NCBI RefSeq assembly: GCF_004138325.1
Contig: NZ_SBLB01000001.1
Location: 1,869,855 to 1,933,854 of the forward strand
Length of the DNA stretch: 64,000 bases
Source of the DNA: Spirosoma sordidisoli
GTDB taxonomy: Bacteria; Bacteroidota; Bacteroidia; Cytophagales; Spirosomataceae
Direction: 5' to 3'
The position numbers and the translations under genes are program-made. This document shows positions 10,021 to 19,394 of the stretch, in pieces; within the stretch, counting starts at the first letter, position 1, and every line of letters begins with the position of its first letter. A model generated the notes under the pieces. It was given only the letters and a program-made list of their open reading frames with translations. It had not been told where the DNA came from and ran no database searches.

Positions 10021-10063
10021 AAACAGGCCGGGGGCCGTCAGCTGACGGCCCCCGGCCTGTTTT
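10020..10063. terminator. Perfect palindromic bidirectional terminator
   Basis: A 44-bp perfect inverted repeat with no spacer, centred on GTCAGCTGAC and flanked by an A-run on the left and a T-run on the right. It can end tamL on the plus strand and the esterase on the minus strand, and it overlaps the stop codons of both genes. Confidence 0.9.
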
Positions 10064-10790
10064 ATTGAGCTTCTTTTCGCAATACCGGTTCCAGAATACC
10101 CCAGACCGTATTAGCCACGATCTTATGACCGGCGGGCGTTGGATGGATGCCGTCGGGCTGGTTCAGCTTCGGTACACCCCCTACGCCTTCGAGCAAAAAC
10201 GGAATCAGCACCGCTTTATTTTTGTCGGCCAGCTCTTTGAACAGATCCCTAAACTCGCGGGTGTAGTCGGCACCCATGTTCGGCGGTATCTGCATACCCG
10301 CCAGTACGATCGTTGCATCGGGGCTTTTGCGCCGAACGGTATCCATGATGGCCTGCAGGTTCTGACGGGTCGAGCTGAGCGGCAACCCGCGCAGACCGTC
10401 GTTGCCCCCCAGTTCGAGCACGAATACCGAAACAGGCTGACGCATGACCCAGCCGATCCGGCTCTTGCCCCCGGCGGTGGTTTCGCCACTGAGTCCGGCA
10501 TTGACAACCTGGTAGTTCAACCCGAGCGAGTCGATCTTCTGACCAATCAGGGCCGGAAACGCCTGCGACGGCTCTACCCCGTACCCGGCCGTGAGGCTGT
10601 TGCCGTAGAACAGAATAACGCGCCTGGCCGAAGGAGCCGCAGCCGTCGTTGCTGCGGGCGCGTTCGCCGTGGTCGGGGCGGTAGCAGCATCGTCTTTTTT
10701 ATCCGACGACCCACAGCCCCAAACCGCTACGCCTAGTATCAGACCGCTCGTCACAGAAGCCAGGGTTTGCCTCGTTCTCAAGAACTTCAT
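10062..10790 (-). CDS. tesA: SGNH/GDSL arylesterase, TesA-like lipoprotein
   Basis: An SGNH-fold hydrolase related to E. coli TesA (acyl-CoA thioesterase I / lysophospholipase). Block I has the catalytic serine in ILFYGNSLTAGYG. Block III is GGNDGLRG, and block V, DGIHPTPAGHKI, supplies Asp and His. The start at 10790 (MKFLRTRQ) gives a lipoprotein signal ending AVWGCGSS; the open frame extends further upstream only through a repeat element. A low-complexity Ala/Thr linker separates lipid anchor and enzyme. It is divergent from ybbA-ybbP, the same gene association as in E. coli. Confidence 0.9.
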   Translation of the reverse strand: MKFLRTRQTLASVTSGLILGVAVWGCGSSDKKDDAATAPTTANAPAATTAAAPSARRVILFYGNSLTAGYGVEPSQAFPALIGQKIDSLGLNYQVVNAGLSGETTAGGKSRIGWVMRQPVSVFVLELGGNDGLRGLPLSSTRQNLQAIMDTVRRKSPDATIVLAGMQIPPNMGADYTREFRDLFKELADKNKAVLIPFLLEGVGGVPKLNQPDGIHPTPAGHKIVANTVWGILEPVLRKEAQ

Positions 10791-10808
10791 AGGAATGTAT
10801 TCGGTTTT

Positions 10809-10884
10809 GATTACACACAGAGGCACCGAGAACGCAGCGAAATCCAGCAGAAGCGTTACGTTCCCGGTGCCTCTGTGTGTAATC
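10809..10884. repeat. 26-bp inverted repeat between tesA and ybbA
   Basis: Left arm 10809-10834 and right arm 10859-10884 are reverse complements at 25 of 26 positions; the conserved core is CACAGAGGCACCG. The loop is 24 nt. It sits in the region between two divergent genes, where promoters would be expected. Confidence 0.85.
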
Positions 10885-10907
10885 AATAAACACTAGCTCT
10901 TTGTTCC

Positions 10908-11621
10908 ATGAGCATTCTGCACGTCGAAAATCTCACCAAGACTTACCGGAGCGGGGGCCGCGACCTGACCGTTTTACACGGGGTCAACTTCACCCTCGAG
11001 CCGGGCGATACGTTTTCTATTGTAGGGCCATCGGGCAGCGGCAAAACGACCCTGCTCGGTTTGTGTGCCGGTCTGGACCGGGCCTCGTCGGGTAGCGTGT
11101 ATCTGAACGACATCCGGCTCGATACCCTCAGCGAAGACCAGCGGGCCGCCGTCCGGAATGAGCATGTGGGCTTTATCTTCCAGAACTTTCAGCTGCTGCC
11201 GACCCTCACCGCCCTCGAGAACGTAATGGTGCCGCTCGAACTGCGGGGCGAACGCGGAGCCCAGAAAGCCGCCCAGGCCCTGCTCGACCGGGTGGGGCTG
11301 GGGCAGCGCGGCCACCACTACCCTACCCAGCTTTCGGGCGGTGAACAGCAGCGGGTGTCGCTGGCGCGCGCCTTTGCCAACCGGCCCAAACTGCTCTTCG
11401 CCGACGAACCCACCGGCAACCTCGACGCCGACACCAGCGACACGGTGGTCGACCTGCTCTTCGAACTCAACCGCGAAGCCGGCACGACGCTCGTTCTCGT
11501 TACCCACGACCTCGAACTGGCCGCCCGCACCCAGCGCGTTATCCGCATCCGGGGTGGAGCCGTTGTCTCCGACTCGGGCCAGCCAGTTAGCACCCCGGCG
11601 CCCACCGTGTTACCCGACTAA
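10908..11621 (+). CDS. ybbA: ABC transporter ATP-binding protein, YbbA/LolD type
   Basis: A 237-residue ATPase of the MacB/LolD/YbbA group, which powers mechanotransmission-type transporters. Walker A is GPSGSGKTT (40-48), the Q-loop is [10 protein letters not shown], the signature is LSGGEQQR (142-149), and Walker B is [12 protein letters not shown] (162-173), followed by the H-loop VTHD. It is followed 22 nt later by its FtsX-type permease and is divergent from the tesA-like gene. Confidence 0.93.
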   Translation: MSILHVENLTKTYRSGGRDLTVLHGVNFTLEPGDTFSIVGPSGSGKTTLLGLCAGLDRASSGSVYLNDIRLDTLSEDQRAAVRNEHVGFIFQNFQLLPTLTALENVMVPLELRGERGAQKAAQALLDRVGLGQRGHHYPTQLSGGEQQRVSLARAFANRPKLLFADEPTGNLDADTSDTVVDLLFELNREAGTTLVLVTHDLELAARTQRVIRIRGGAVVSDSGQPVSTPAPTVLPD

Positions 11622-11643
11622 TTCACTCTTTCGCTCCTGATAC

Positions 11644-14163
11644 ATGCTTTGGCTTTTTAACATGGCCTGGCGCGATAGCCGCCGGAGCCGACAGCGTTTG
11701 CTGCTTTTCATGTCGGCCATTGTGCTCGGTATTGCCGCTCTGGTAGCCATCAACTCGTTTGGCGACAACCTGGCACGCAGCATCGACGGGCAGGCCCGTG
11801 AACTGCTGGGCGCCGACCTGACCCTGTCGTGGACGCGCCCGCCTTCGCGCCGAACGGTGCAGCTGGCCCAGACCATGGGGCGCAGCCGCTCGTACGAAGT
11901 GTCGTTTCCGTCGCTGGTCTCTATCCCGAAAACGGGCGGGGTACGGCTGGCGCAGGTCAAAGGGCTTGAAGGCGGGTTTCCGTATTATGGGACCTGGGAG
12001 GTAGAGCCGCTGGCGGCCGTCCAGGCGTTTCGGCAGGCCAGCAGCCGCGTAGCCCTGGTCGACGATGCGCTGCTGGTTCAACTGGGTGCGCAGCCCGGCG
12101 ACTCGGTTCGGGTCGGAACCCTTTCTTTCCTGATCGCTGGCCGCGTGCTGAAAACCCCCGGTCAGGCCGCCATCACCACGACCGTAGCCCCTACCGTTTT
12201 TATTCCCAACAAGTACCTGAACCAGACGGGCCTGCTGCAGCGCGGCAGCCGGATTGCCTACAAGTACTACTACCAGTTTCCGGCCGGCACCGACGTGGGC
12301 GCGTACGTCAAAACCATTTCGGGCCGTCTGGACAAGGAAGGCGTCAACTACGATACCGTAACGGCACGCAAGCAGCAGACCGGCCGCTCCTTTGCCGACC
12401 TGACCAAATACCTCAGCCTGGTAGCCTTTGTGGCCCTGCTGCTGGGCTGCGTAGGGGTGGCGAGTGCGGTGCAGCTGTACGTCAAAGAAAAGATAGCTTC
12501 CGTAGCCATCCTGCGGACCCTCGGAGCCAGCGGCCGGCAGGCCCTGCTGATCTACCTCATCCAGACCGCTCTGATGGGGCTGCTGGGGGCCGCGATCGGC
12601 GCGGTGCTGGGCTCGGTCGTGCAGCTCGTACTGCCGCGGGTGTTCAGCGATTTTCTGCCGGTAGCGGTCGAGACGGGCCTGTCGGGAGCCGCCATCGTGA
12701 GTGGTATCGGCACAGGCCTGCTCATCTCGGTCCTGTTTTCGCTGCTGCCGCTGCTGGCCATCCGAAACGTATCGCCCCTGCGCACGCTGCGTACCAGCTA
12801 CGAAGATGACCTATCGGGCCGCGACCCGCTGCGGTGGCTGGTGTACCTGCTGGTGCTGGGCTTTATCGTTGGCTTCTCCTACTGGCAAACCCGTAGTCTT
12901 ACCCTGGCGCTCGGCTTCACGGGCGGCATGGCTGTAGCCTTTGGCGCGCTGACGGGGCTGGGCCTGGGCCTGATCTGGCTCGTTCGGCGGTTCTTCCCGG
13001 CTTCGTGGAGTTATACCTGGCGGCAAAGTCTGGCCAACCTGTACCGCCCCAACAACCAGACCCTGATACTAGTCACGGCCGTGGGACTGGGGGCTTTCCT
13101 GATCTCTACGCTCTACCTGACCCAGGGACTCCTGCTGAACCGGGTCGAACTGTCGGCCAGTGGCAAGCAGCCAAATATGGTGCTGTTCGACATACAGAAT
13201 GAACAACTGGCCGGCGTTCGTTCGCTGGTGGTCCAGCAGAAGCTGCCCGTGCTGGAGCAGGTGCCGGTGGTAACTATGCGGCTCGCCACCATCAACGGCC
13301 TTACCCCCGAAGCCATACGGAAAGACACCAGCCTGAAAATACCGGACTGGGCCATGATGCGCGAATACCGGGTTACGTACCGCGACTCGCTCATCTCGTC
13401 GGAGAAGCTGACCGCCGGGAAGGTACCCTATCAGGCCAATGGCCTCCCGTATATATCGTTCGAAAAAGCCTACCTCGACCGCATGCAGCTGAAAATTGGC
13501 GATACGCTGACGTTTAACGTACAGGGAGCACCTGTCCAGACCATCGTAGGCGGCACCCGCGAGGTGGAATGGAACCGGGTGCAGCCTAATTTTCTGGTTG
13601 TCTTTCCGTCGGGCGTACTCGAACAGGCTCCGCAGTTCCACGTCCTGATGACCCGGGTTCCGAGTAACGAAGTGTCGGCCATGTTGCAGCGGGAGCTGGT
13701 CAGCCGGTTTCCCAACGTCTCGGCCATCGATCTGGGCCTCGTGCTGAAGACGATCGACGAGATTCTCGATCAAATCTCGTTCGTTATCCGGTTCATGGCG
13801 CTGTTCAGCATCCTGACGGGCCTGCTGGTGCTGGCCAGCTCGGTCATCATCAGCAAATACCAGCGCCTGCGCGAAAGCGTCCTATTGCGGACCCTCGGGG
13901 CCAGCCGCAACCAGATTCTGCGGATAACGGCGCTCGAATACGGGTTGCTGGGTATGCTGGCGGCTCTGGCCGGTATCCTGCTCTCGTTGCTGGGCACCTG
14001 GGCGCTGGCGCAGTTTGTGTTCGAGGTAGCTTTCCGACCCGATCTTACCCCACTGGCTATCGTAGCCGCCGTAGTCACCACGCTGACGATCCTGATCGGG
14101 GTTTTCAACAGCCGCGAAGTGCTGGTCCGGCCGCCCCTGGAGGTATTGCGAAACGATGCTTAA
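11644..14163 (+). CDS. ybbP: FtsX-type ABC permease, YbbP-like
   Basis: An 839-residue inner-membrane permease with the layout of YbbP: an N-terminal helix, a periplasmic domain, a first FtsX block of three helices (about residues 255-370), a central pair or more of helices, a second periplasmic domain, and a C-terminal FtsX block of three helices. The conserved LRTLGAS motif occurs in both FtsX blocks. It pairs with the upstream ATPase. Members of this group are thought to remove lipids or lipoproteins from the inner membrane; the substrate here is unknown. Confidence 0.9.
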   Translation: MLWLFNMAWRDSRRSRQRLLLFMSAIVLGIAALVAINSFGDNLARSIDGQARELLGADLTLSWTRPPSRRTVQLAQTMGRSRSYEVSFPSLVSIPKTGGVRLAQVKGLEGGFPYYGTWEVEPLAAVQAFRQASSRVALVDDALLVQLGAQPGDSVRVGTLSFLIAGRVLKTPGQAAITTTVAPTVFIPNKYLNQTGLLQRGSRIAYKYYYQFPAGTDVGAYVKTISGRLDKEGVNYDTVTARKQQTGRSFADLTKYLSLVAFVALLLGCVGVASAVQLYVKEKIASVAILRTLGASGRQALLIYLIQTALMGLLGAAIGAVLGSVVQLVLPRVFSDFLPVAVETGLSGAAIVSGIGTGLLISVLFSLLPLLAIRNVSPLRTLRTSYEDDLSGRDPLRWLVYLLVLGFIVGFSYWQTRSLTLALGFTGGMAVAFGALTGLGLGLIWLVRRFFPASWSYTWRQSLANLYRPNNQTLILVTAVGLGAFLISTLYLTQGLLLNRVELSASGKQPNMVLFDIQNEQLAGVRSLVVQQKLPVLEQVPVVTMRLATINGLTPEAIRKDTSLKIPDWAMMREYRVTYRDSLISSEKLTAGKVPYQANGLPYISFEKAYLDRMQLKIGDTLTFNVQGAPVQTIVGGTREVEWNRVQPNFLVVFPSGVLEQAPQFHVLMTRVPSNEVSAMLQRELVSRFPNVSAIDLGLVLKTIDEILDQISFVIRFMALFSILTGLLVLASSVIISKYQRLRESVLLRTLGASRNQILRITALEYGLLGMLAALAGILLSLLGTWALAQFVFEVAFRPDLTPLAIVAAVVTTLTILIGVFNSREVLVRPPLEVLRNDA

Positions 14164-14169
14164 GCAATA

Positions 14170-14204
14170 GGGCTGGCCCGGCAGGTAATATGCCGGGTCA
14201 GCCC
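14170..14204. terminator. Terminator hairpin between ybbP and the SDR gene
   Basis: A 14-bp stem with one G-T pair (GGGCTGGCCCGGCA against TGCCGGGTCAGCCC) and a 7-nt loop lies between two convergent genes. The T-rich flank is on the plus strand (ATGTTTATTT). Confidence 0.7.
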
Positions 14205-14223
14205 CATGTTTATTTCCAGTTTA

Positions 14224-14976
14224 TTACTGCGCCAGGTAACCGCCATCGACCGGGTAGTACGAACCCGTTACGAAGGAGGCTTTATCGGAGGAGAGCCAGA
14301 TAACCAGTTCAGCGACCTCGTCCGACTTACCCAGCCGACCGATGGGATGCATACTGATGAGTTGCTCCCGGGCGTCGGCGGGCAGTACCGACAGCAAGGG
14401 GGTATCGATATAGGCAGGGCCAACGGCGTTGACCCGAATGCCGGATGCTGCGTATTCAAGGGCCGCGGTTTTGGTCAGTCCAACGACGCCGTGTTTGGCC
14501 GCTACATACCCCGGCGAGTTGGGGGTACCCACCTGCCCCAGGATAGAGGCCATGTTTACCACTACCCCAGTACCCTGTTTGGCCATCTGCGCCAGCTGGT
14601 ATTTGAGGCAATAAAAAACGCTGTTCAGATTGATGTTGATTATGGTCTGCCACCCTTCCAGGCTATAGTCGGCGGTCTTGTTCAGCTCACCCCCGATACC
14701 GGCGTTGTTGCAGGCAATATCCAGTTTGCCATAGCGATTGACGGCTTCGTTCACCAGCCGCTGGCACTCGGCGGGGTCGCCTACGTCGGCCAGCACGAAA
14801 TGCGCCTGCACGTCCATTCCCTTGATCTGTTCGACGACAACCTGCCCTTTTTCGGCATCGATATCCGATACCAGCACGTTCGCACCATGTTGTCCATAAA
14901 GCAGAGCAATGGCTTTCCCGATCCCCGAAGCGGCTCCCGTAACGAGCGCTGTTTTTCCAGCCAGTGAATGTTCCAT
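14224..14976 (-). CDS. Short-chain dehydrogenase/reductase
   Basis: A classical SDR oxidoreductase of about 250 residues. It shows the nucleotide-binding motif TGAASGIG near the N-terminus, NNAG in the middle, the catalytic Ser, and the YVAAK (Y-x3-K) motif. It ends in a substrate loop and the VTGSYYPVDGGYLAQ tail usual for this family. The start at 14976 (MEHSLAGK) is preferred; the open frame continues upstream without conserved sequence. The substrate cannot be assigned. Confidence 0.88.
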   Translation of the reverse strand: MEHSLAGKTALVTGAASGIGKAIALLYGQHGANVLVSDIDAEKGQVVVEQIKGMDVQAHFVLADVGDPAECQRLVNEAVNRYGKLDIACNNAGIGGELNKTADYSLEGWQTIININLNSVFYCLKYQLAQMAKQGTGVVVNMASILGQVGTPNSPGYVAAKHGVVGLTKTAALEYAASGIRVNAVGPAYIDTPLLSVLPADAREQLISMHPIGRLGKSDEVAELVIWLSSDKASFVTGSYYPVDGGYLAQ

Positions 14977-15099
14977 AATCCCGTGTGTTTGCTTTACAAA
15001 CAAGCCTACCCCTAAATAGTTAGGCAAGTAGTCGCTTATCCATGAAGTAACAACATAGGAAAAATAGGCAGTCGGCGCAGCGCAGCCCGTCGTCAGGGC

Positions 15100-15717
15100 T
15101 TACTTCCAGCGCATTACGTCCATAACATTCGGACAGAAATCGTATTCGTCGGGAATGTTGGAGCCTATAATCAGGAGTTGGGTGGGGCCAAGCTGTCGCA
15201 CCTGTTCGTGGTACCAGGCCGCCCCCTGCCGGTCGAGGTTGGCCGTGGGTTCGTCGAGGATAACGACCGGCGAGTCGGAGAAGAACGCCAGGCCGAGTTT
15301 CACCCGCTGTTTCATCCCCGATGAGAAATACTTGACTTCTTTATGGCGGGCGTGGCTCAGCAGCAGCCGATCGGCTACCAGGTCGGTTGTCAGGCCCGCC
15401 TTGAACGGCTTGAATGTCTGGTGAAACCGCAGCAGCTCATCCAGCGTCAGCTCCTCGATCAGCTCCAGATAGGGGGCAGCCAGGCTGATATGCCGGAACC
15501 AGTTATCGGGATCCAGGTCTTTTCCGTTGAGGCTATAGGTAAGCTTCCCTTCGGTCATGGGTAAACTACCGGCCAGCAGCTGCAGCAGCGTCGATTTCCC
15601 GCTTCCGTTCGGTCCGACGAACGTATAGCTCGTTCCGGCCGTAAACGTCAGATCGACCCGCCGAAAGATCCACTCTTTCCGGTATTTTTTCCCAACCTGA
15701 TCCGCTCTGATGACCAT
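15100..15717 (-). CDS. ABC transporter ATP-binding protein
   Basis: A short, stand-alone ATPase of 205 residues. Walker A is GPNGSGKST and the signature is FSSGMKQRVKLGLA, an SSGMKQR variant of LSGGQ. Walker B is VVILDEPTANLD. The usual H-loop histidine is not evident: the expected position reads IIGSN. No permease lies beside it. It follows lpxA on the same strand after about 250 nt of repeat-rich DNA. The cargo is unknown. Confidence 0.85.
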   Translation of the reverse strand: MVIRADQVGKKYRKEWIFRRVDLTFTAGTSYTFVGPNGSGKSTLLQLLAGSLPMTEGKLTYSLNGKDLDPDNWFRHISLAAPYLELIEELTLDELLRFHQTFKPFKAGLTTDLVADRLLLSHARHKEVKYFSSGMKQRVKLGLAFFSDSPVVILDEPTANLDRQGAAWYHEQVRQLGPTQLLIIGSNIPDEYDFCPNVMDVMRWK

Positions 15718-15746
15718 AATTCGACTGTTATGTCGTTTTTCCTCTT

Positions 15747-15905
15747 CTCACCGTGGTCCGTGTCCTCACGGACCACTTATGCGACAGCAATACCATCTGG
15801 ACAGGAGACGCGATACCATCCGGATAGGAGACGCAAAGGGTTGCGTCTCTACGACACCACACCATGGTTCTGCTCCACGGTGGCCGTTACCACCGTGGTG
15901 GTGAA
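15747..15905. repeat. Intergenic hairpin repeat cluster, copy A
   Basis: The 251-nt gap between lpxA and the ABC ATPase holds several stem-loops. At 15747-15776 a 30-nt element has GTGGTCCGTG pairing with CACGGACCAC. A GAGACGCAA/TTGCGTCTC pair lies near 15825-15850, and a CACGGTGG/CCACCGTG pair near 15876-15900. The 30-nt element recurs, inverted, at 51795-51824 with one mismatch. Confidence 0.8.
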
Positions 15906-15968
15906 ACAAAGAATGGACAGCGATCGCCGGGTGGCGTCTCTATCCATTCGTGGTGGTTTTGGTATGCT

Positions 15969-16766
15969 TTATTCGCGTTCGGTACCCGATGAGGTCGGTC
16001 CTTTCATGATGCCCCGCTCGGACGAACGGATGAAATTAACGATCTCGTCGCGCTCATCCGATGGCGGCAATTCGAGTTCGATCTGCGTCAGCGCATCGGC
16101 GTTGTTCAGGCCACGCAGGTAGATATAGCGGTATATTTCCTGAATTTCGTTGATGCGGTCATTGTCGAACCCACGCCGACGGAGACCGATCGAGTTGATG
16201 CCCGTATAGGACAGCGGCTCACGAGCGGCTTTCGTGTAGGGCGGCACGTCTTTCCGGACCAGCGACCCGCCCGAAATCATAGCGTGCGCGCCGATTTTCG
16301 TGAACTGAAGTACCGAACTCGACCCGCCGATAATGGCCCAGTCGCCCATGTACACGTGGCCGGCCATCTGGACGTTGTTGGTCAGAATGCAGTGATTGCC
16401 AATGCGGCAGTCGTGGGCTACGTGCGCGTAGGCCATGATGAGGCAGTTGGCGCCGATCTCCGTTTTCCAGTGTTCTTCGGTACCGCGGCTGATGGTGGCG
16501 TATTCACGAATAGTCGTGTTGTCGCCAATGAACGTCCGCGTGTACTCGTTTCTGAACTTGAGATCCTGCGGAATGGACGAGATGACCGCGCCCGGATAAA
16601 TTCGGCAGTTACGGCCAATACGGGCACCTTCGTTGATAACCGCGTGCGAACCAATCCACGTCCCCTCTCCAATTTCAACATCCTTGTGAATAATAGCAAA
16701 CGGCTCAATCACCACATTGTGCGCAATCTTGGCTTCGGGGTGTATGTACGCTAATGGTTGAATCAT
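15969..16766 (-). CDS. lpxA: UDP-N-acetylglucosamine acyltransferase
   Basis: First enzyme of lipid A synthesis, adding a 3-hydroxyacyl chain from ACP to UDP-GlcNAc. The 265 residues form a left-handed beta-helix of hexapeptide repeats, then a helical C-terminal domain. The catalytic histidine corresponds to His118 in AYAHVAHDC (E. coli His125). It lies downstream of lpxD and lpxC-fabZ on the same strand, as in other Bacteroidota. The C-terminal tail is slightly extended and polar. Confidence 0.96.
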   Translation of the reverse strand: MIQPLAYIHPEAKIAHNVVIEPFAIIHKDVEIGEGTWIGSHAVINEGARIGRNCRIYPGAVISSIPQDLKFRNEYTRTFIGDNTTIREYATISRGTEEHWKTEIGANCLIMAYAHVAHDCRIGNHCILTNNVQMAGHVYMGDWAIIGGSSSVLQFTKIGAHAMISGGSLVRKDVPPYTKAAREPLSYTGINSIGLRRRGFDNDRINEIQEIYRYIYLRGLNNADALTQIELELPPSDERDEIVNFIRSSERGIMKGPTSSGTERE

Positions 16767-16774
16767 GTTCTTCT

Positions 16775-16904
16775 AATGATGAATGATAAACGATGAATGA
16801 TAGGGGAACCCGTCGGAACCTCAGCGAATGATTTGCCCAGCCGGGCAGCATGATGAAAACCAGCGATATGGCTCCTCATCAGGTATCATTCATCGTTCAT
16901 CATT
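16775..16904. repeat. ATGATGAATGAT inverted repeat between lpxC-fabZ and lpxA
   Basis: The left arm (16775-16802) and right arm (16884-16904) are reverse complements apart from a 7-nt insertion in the left arm. The right arm overlaps the lpxC-fabZ stop codon. The repeat fills the space between the two genes, so it could fold in their shared transcript. Confidence 0.75.
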
Positions 16905-18294
16905 TCTTTTTAACCAGACTGGCAATCATGTCGGCTTCGCAAACCAGCTGGTTGTTGACGTACCCCCGGCCCTGCATTTTCACAATACCCCGCTTCATGG
17001 GTGTGGTGAACTCACACCGGAAGATTACGGTATCGCCCGGCAGAACGTTGCGCCGAAACCGGCAATTTTCGATACCGACCAGAAAGGGCCAGTAATTTTC
17101 AGGATCAGGTACCGTACTCAGTACCAGAATACCACCCGTCTGAGCCATCGCTTCCAGCTGCATTACCCCCGGCATAACTGGGTTTCCCGGAAAATGGCCC
17201 GGGAAGAACGGCTCATTCATGGTCACATTTTTGATACCAACCACGCTATTCTCGTCCAGCGCGATGATTTTATCGATCATCTGAAACGGGTAGCGGTGGG
17301 GCAGCAACTGCGAAATTCGGTTGATGTCCAGAACCGGCGGTTGGGTAGCATCGTACTTAGGCACCTGATTAGCCGCGTTTTTGAGCATCAGTTTTTTTAT
17401 TTTTTTGGCGAAGGCAACGTTGGCTGCATGGCCGGGCCGGGCCGCCAGGATCTGCGCTTTGATGGGCCGGCCAATCAGCGCCAGATCGCCCACCATGTCG
17501 AGCAGTTTATGGCGGGCCATTTCGTTGGGATAGTGCAGTTCCAGGTTGTTCAGAATGCCTTCCCGCTTGTTGACGCCTACCTTCGACTTGTGCAGCAGGT
17601 CGGCCAGGTAGTCCAGTTCGCCATCGTTAACCTCGCGGTCTACGATCACGATCGCGTTGGTGAGGTCACCCCCTTTGATCAGGTTCTGCTTGTAGAGCGC
17701 TTCGAGTTCGTGCAGGAACACGAACGTCCGGCAGTTGGCGATCTGCTCGGGAAACTGGCTGATGTCGTTCAGATAGGCGTGCTGGCTGCTGATCACGCGC
17801 GAGTTGTAGTCGACCATAACCGTCAGCCGGTAATCGTCCAGCGGCAGGGCGGCCAGTTCAATATCTTTTTCGGCATTACGGTAGTGAACGTACTCGCTCA
17901 CTTCGAAGTAGTTACGCTGGGCGTTCTGCTCTTCGATACCGGCGCTGCGGAGAGCCTCGATGAACTGAATCGACGAGCCATCCATGATGGGCGGCTCGGG
18001 ACCATCCAGCTGAATCAGCACGTTATCGATCTGTAAACCAACCAGAGCCGCCAGGGTGTGTTCTACGGTATGGATCCGGGCACCACTTTGCTCGAGGGTC
18101 GTTCCCCTCGACAGGTCTACCACGTTGTCTACATCGGCGTCCACGATGGGCTGGCCGGGCAGGTCGACACGCTGAAATTTATAGCCATGGTTGGTGGGCG
18201 CGGGCAGAAACGTCATCGTAGCCGAGACGCCCGTATGCAGGCCCACACCCGATACCGATATGGATTTCTGAATGGTCTGTTGTTTGGTATTCAT
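16900..18294 (-). CDS. lpxC-fabZ: Bifunctional LpxC deacetylase / FabZ dehydratase
   Basis: A 464-residue fusion typical of Bacteroidota. Residues 1 to about 305 are LpxC, the zinc-dependent UDP-3-O-acyl-GlcNAc deacetylase that commits flux to lipid A. Its zinc ligands appear as His79 (TVEH), His262 and Asp266 (RHKLLD), and the catalytic His as His289. Residues about 320-464 are FabZ, 3-hydroxyacyl-ACP dehydratase, with catalytic His367 (GHFPGNPVMPG) and Glu381. The fusion joins two enzymes that compete for hydroxyacyl chains. It is read between lpxD and lpxA. Confidence 0.97.
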   Translation of the reverse strand: MNTKQQTIQKSISVSGVGLHTGVSATMTFLPAPTNHGYKFQRVDLPGQPIVDADVDNVVDLSRGTTLEQSGARIHTVEHTLAALVGLQIDNVLIQLDGPEPPIMDGSSIQFIEALRSAGIEEQNAQRNYFEVSEYVHYRNAEKDIELAALPLDDYRLTVMVDYNSRVISSQHAYLNDISQFPEQIANCRTFVFLHELEALYKQNLIKGGDLTNAIVIVDREVNDGELDYLADLLHKSKVGVNKREGILNNLELHYPNEMARHKLLDMVGDLALIGRPIKAQILAARPGHAANVAFAKKIKKLMLKNAANQVPKYDATQPPVLDINRISQLLPHRYPFQMIDKIIALDENSVVGIKNVTMNEPFFPGHFPGNPVMPGVMQLEAMAQTGGILVLSTVPDPENYWPFLVGIENCRFRRNVLPGDTVIFRCEFTTPMKRGIVKMQGRGYVNNQLVCEADMIASLVKKK

Positions 18295-18365
18295 GCGTTT
18301 CCGTTTTCAGTGGATGCGTTTGTCGACTTCAGCCCCGAACAGGACCGATGCCCGAAACCTGAAAA

Positions 18366-19394
18366 CTATTTATTGTTCTTTTTCTCGAGTTCACTGACCC
18401 GCCGGTCAAGATCGGGTAATCGGCGGAATATAGCCTGCGAGCGCATGTTGTCGCGCAGCAGGAAGGCGTGCGACCCGTTCAGCGAGGTTCCCTCTTCGGT
18501 AATGTTCTTACCAACGCCCGACTGAGCGCCTACTTTGGTGTTGTTGGCAATGGTCAGGTGACCGGCAAAGCCGACCTGTCCGGCTATAACGCAATTTTCT
18601 CCGATTTTGGTCGATCCGGCAATGCCCGTTTGGGCAGCAATGACGGTATTCCGGCCAATCTCGACGTTATGGGCAATCTGGATCAGGTTATCCAGCTTAA
18701 CTCCCTGGCGAATAATTGTCGACCCCAGCGTGGCGCAGTCGATGGTCGTGCTGGCACCGATGTTGACAAAGTCTTCGATGATGACGTTACCCAGCTGCGG
18801 TATGGTCTTGTACGAGCCGTCGGCCTGGGGCGCAAAGCCGAAGCCTTCGCTGCCGATAACGACGTTGGGATGCAGCACGCAGAAATTCCCGATCACGCAG
18901 TTGTCCATAATCCGGACGCCAGCCTGCAGAATGGTGTTATCACCGATCCGCACGTTGTTACCCACATAGGTATGTGGATAAATTTTGACGTTTTTACCGA
19001 TCTGGCAGTTCCGGCCGATGTAGGAGAAAGCCCCCCGGTAAATCTGGTCGCCGATCTGGCTTCCTTCGCCCAGGTACGATGGCTCTTCGACCCCCATCCG
19101 GGCAAAACTAATCTGCTTATGATACTCTTCGAGAAGGCGGGTAAAGGCAGAGTAGGAATTTTCTACAAAAATAAGAGCCGACGAAACCGGGCGTTTAGGC
19201 TGAAACGAACGGTCAACAATAACCGCCGAAGCCCGGGTCGTATAGAGATGTGGCTCGTATTTCAGATTAGACAGAAACGAAATGTCGCCTGGCTGTCCTT
19301 CCTCTATTTTGGCTAACTTACTGATTGCCAAACTTTCGTTGCCGGCAACCTCGCCATCCAGCAGCATAGCGATCTGCTTAACTGTAAACTCCAT
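18366..19394 (-). CDS. lpxD: UDP-3-O-acylglucosamine N-acyltransferase
   Basis: Third lipid A enzyme, adding the N-linked hydroxyacyl chain to UDP-3-O-acylglucosamine. The 342 residues have an N-terminal uridine-binding domain (1 to about 100), a long left-handed beta-helix of hexapeptide repeats, and a short C-terminal helix. The catalytic histidine is His242 (QIAHNVEIG). It is the first lpx gene in the block and lies 71 nt upstream of lpxC-fabZ. Confidence 0.96.
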   Translation of the reverse strand: MEFTVKQIAMLLDGEVAGNESLAISKLAKIEEGQPGDISFLSNLKYEPHLYTTRASAVIVDRSFQPKRPVSSALIFVENSYSAFTRLLEEYHKQISFARMGVEEPSYLGEGSQIGDQIYRGAFSYIGRNCQIGKNVKIYPHTYVGNNVRIGDNTILQAGVRIMDNCVIGNFCVLHPNVVIGSEGFGFAPQADGSYKTIPQLGNVIIEDFVNIGASTTIDCATLGSTIIRQGVKLDNLIQIAHNVEIGRNTVIAAQTGIAGSTKIGENCVIAGQVGFAGHLTIANNTKVGAQSGVGKNITEEGTSLNGSHAFLLRDNMRSQAIFRRLPDLDRRVSELEKKNNK

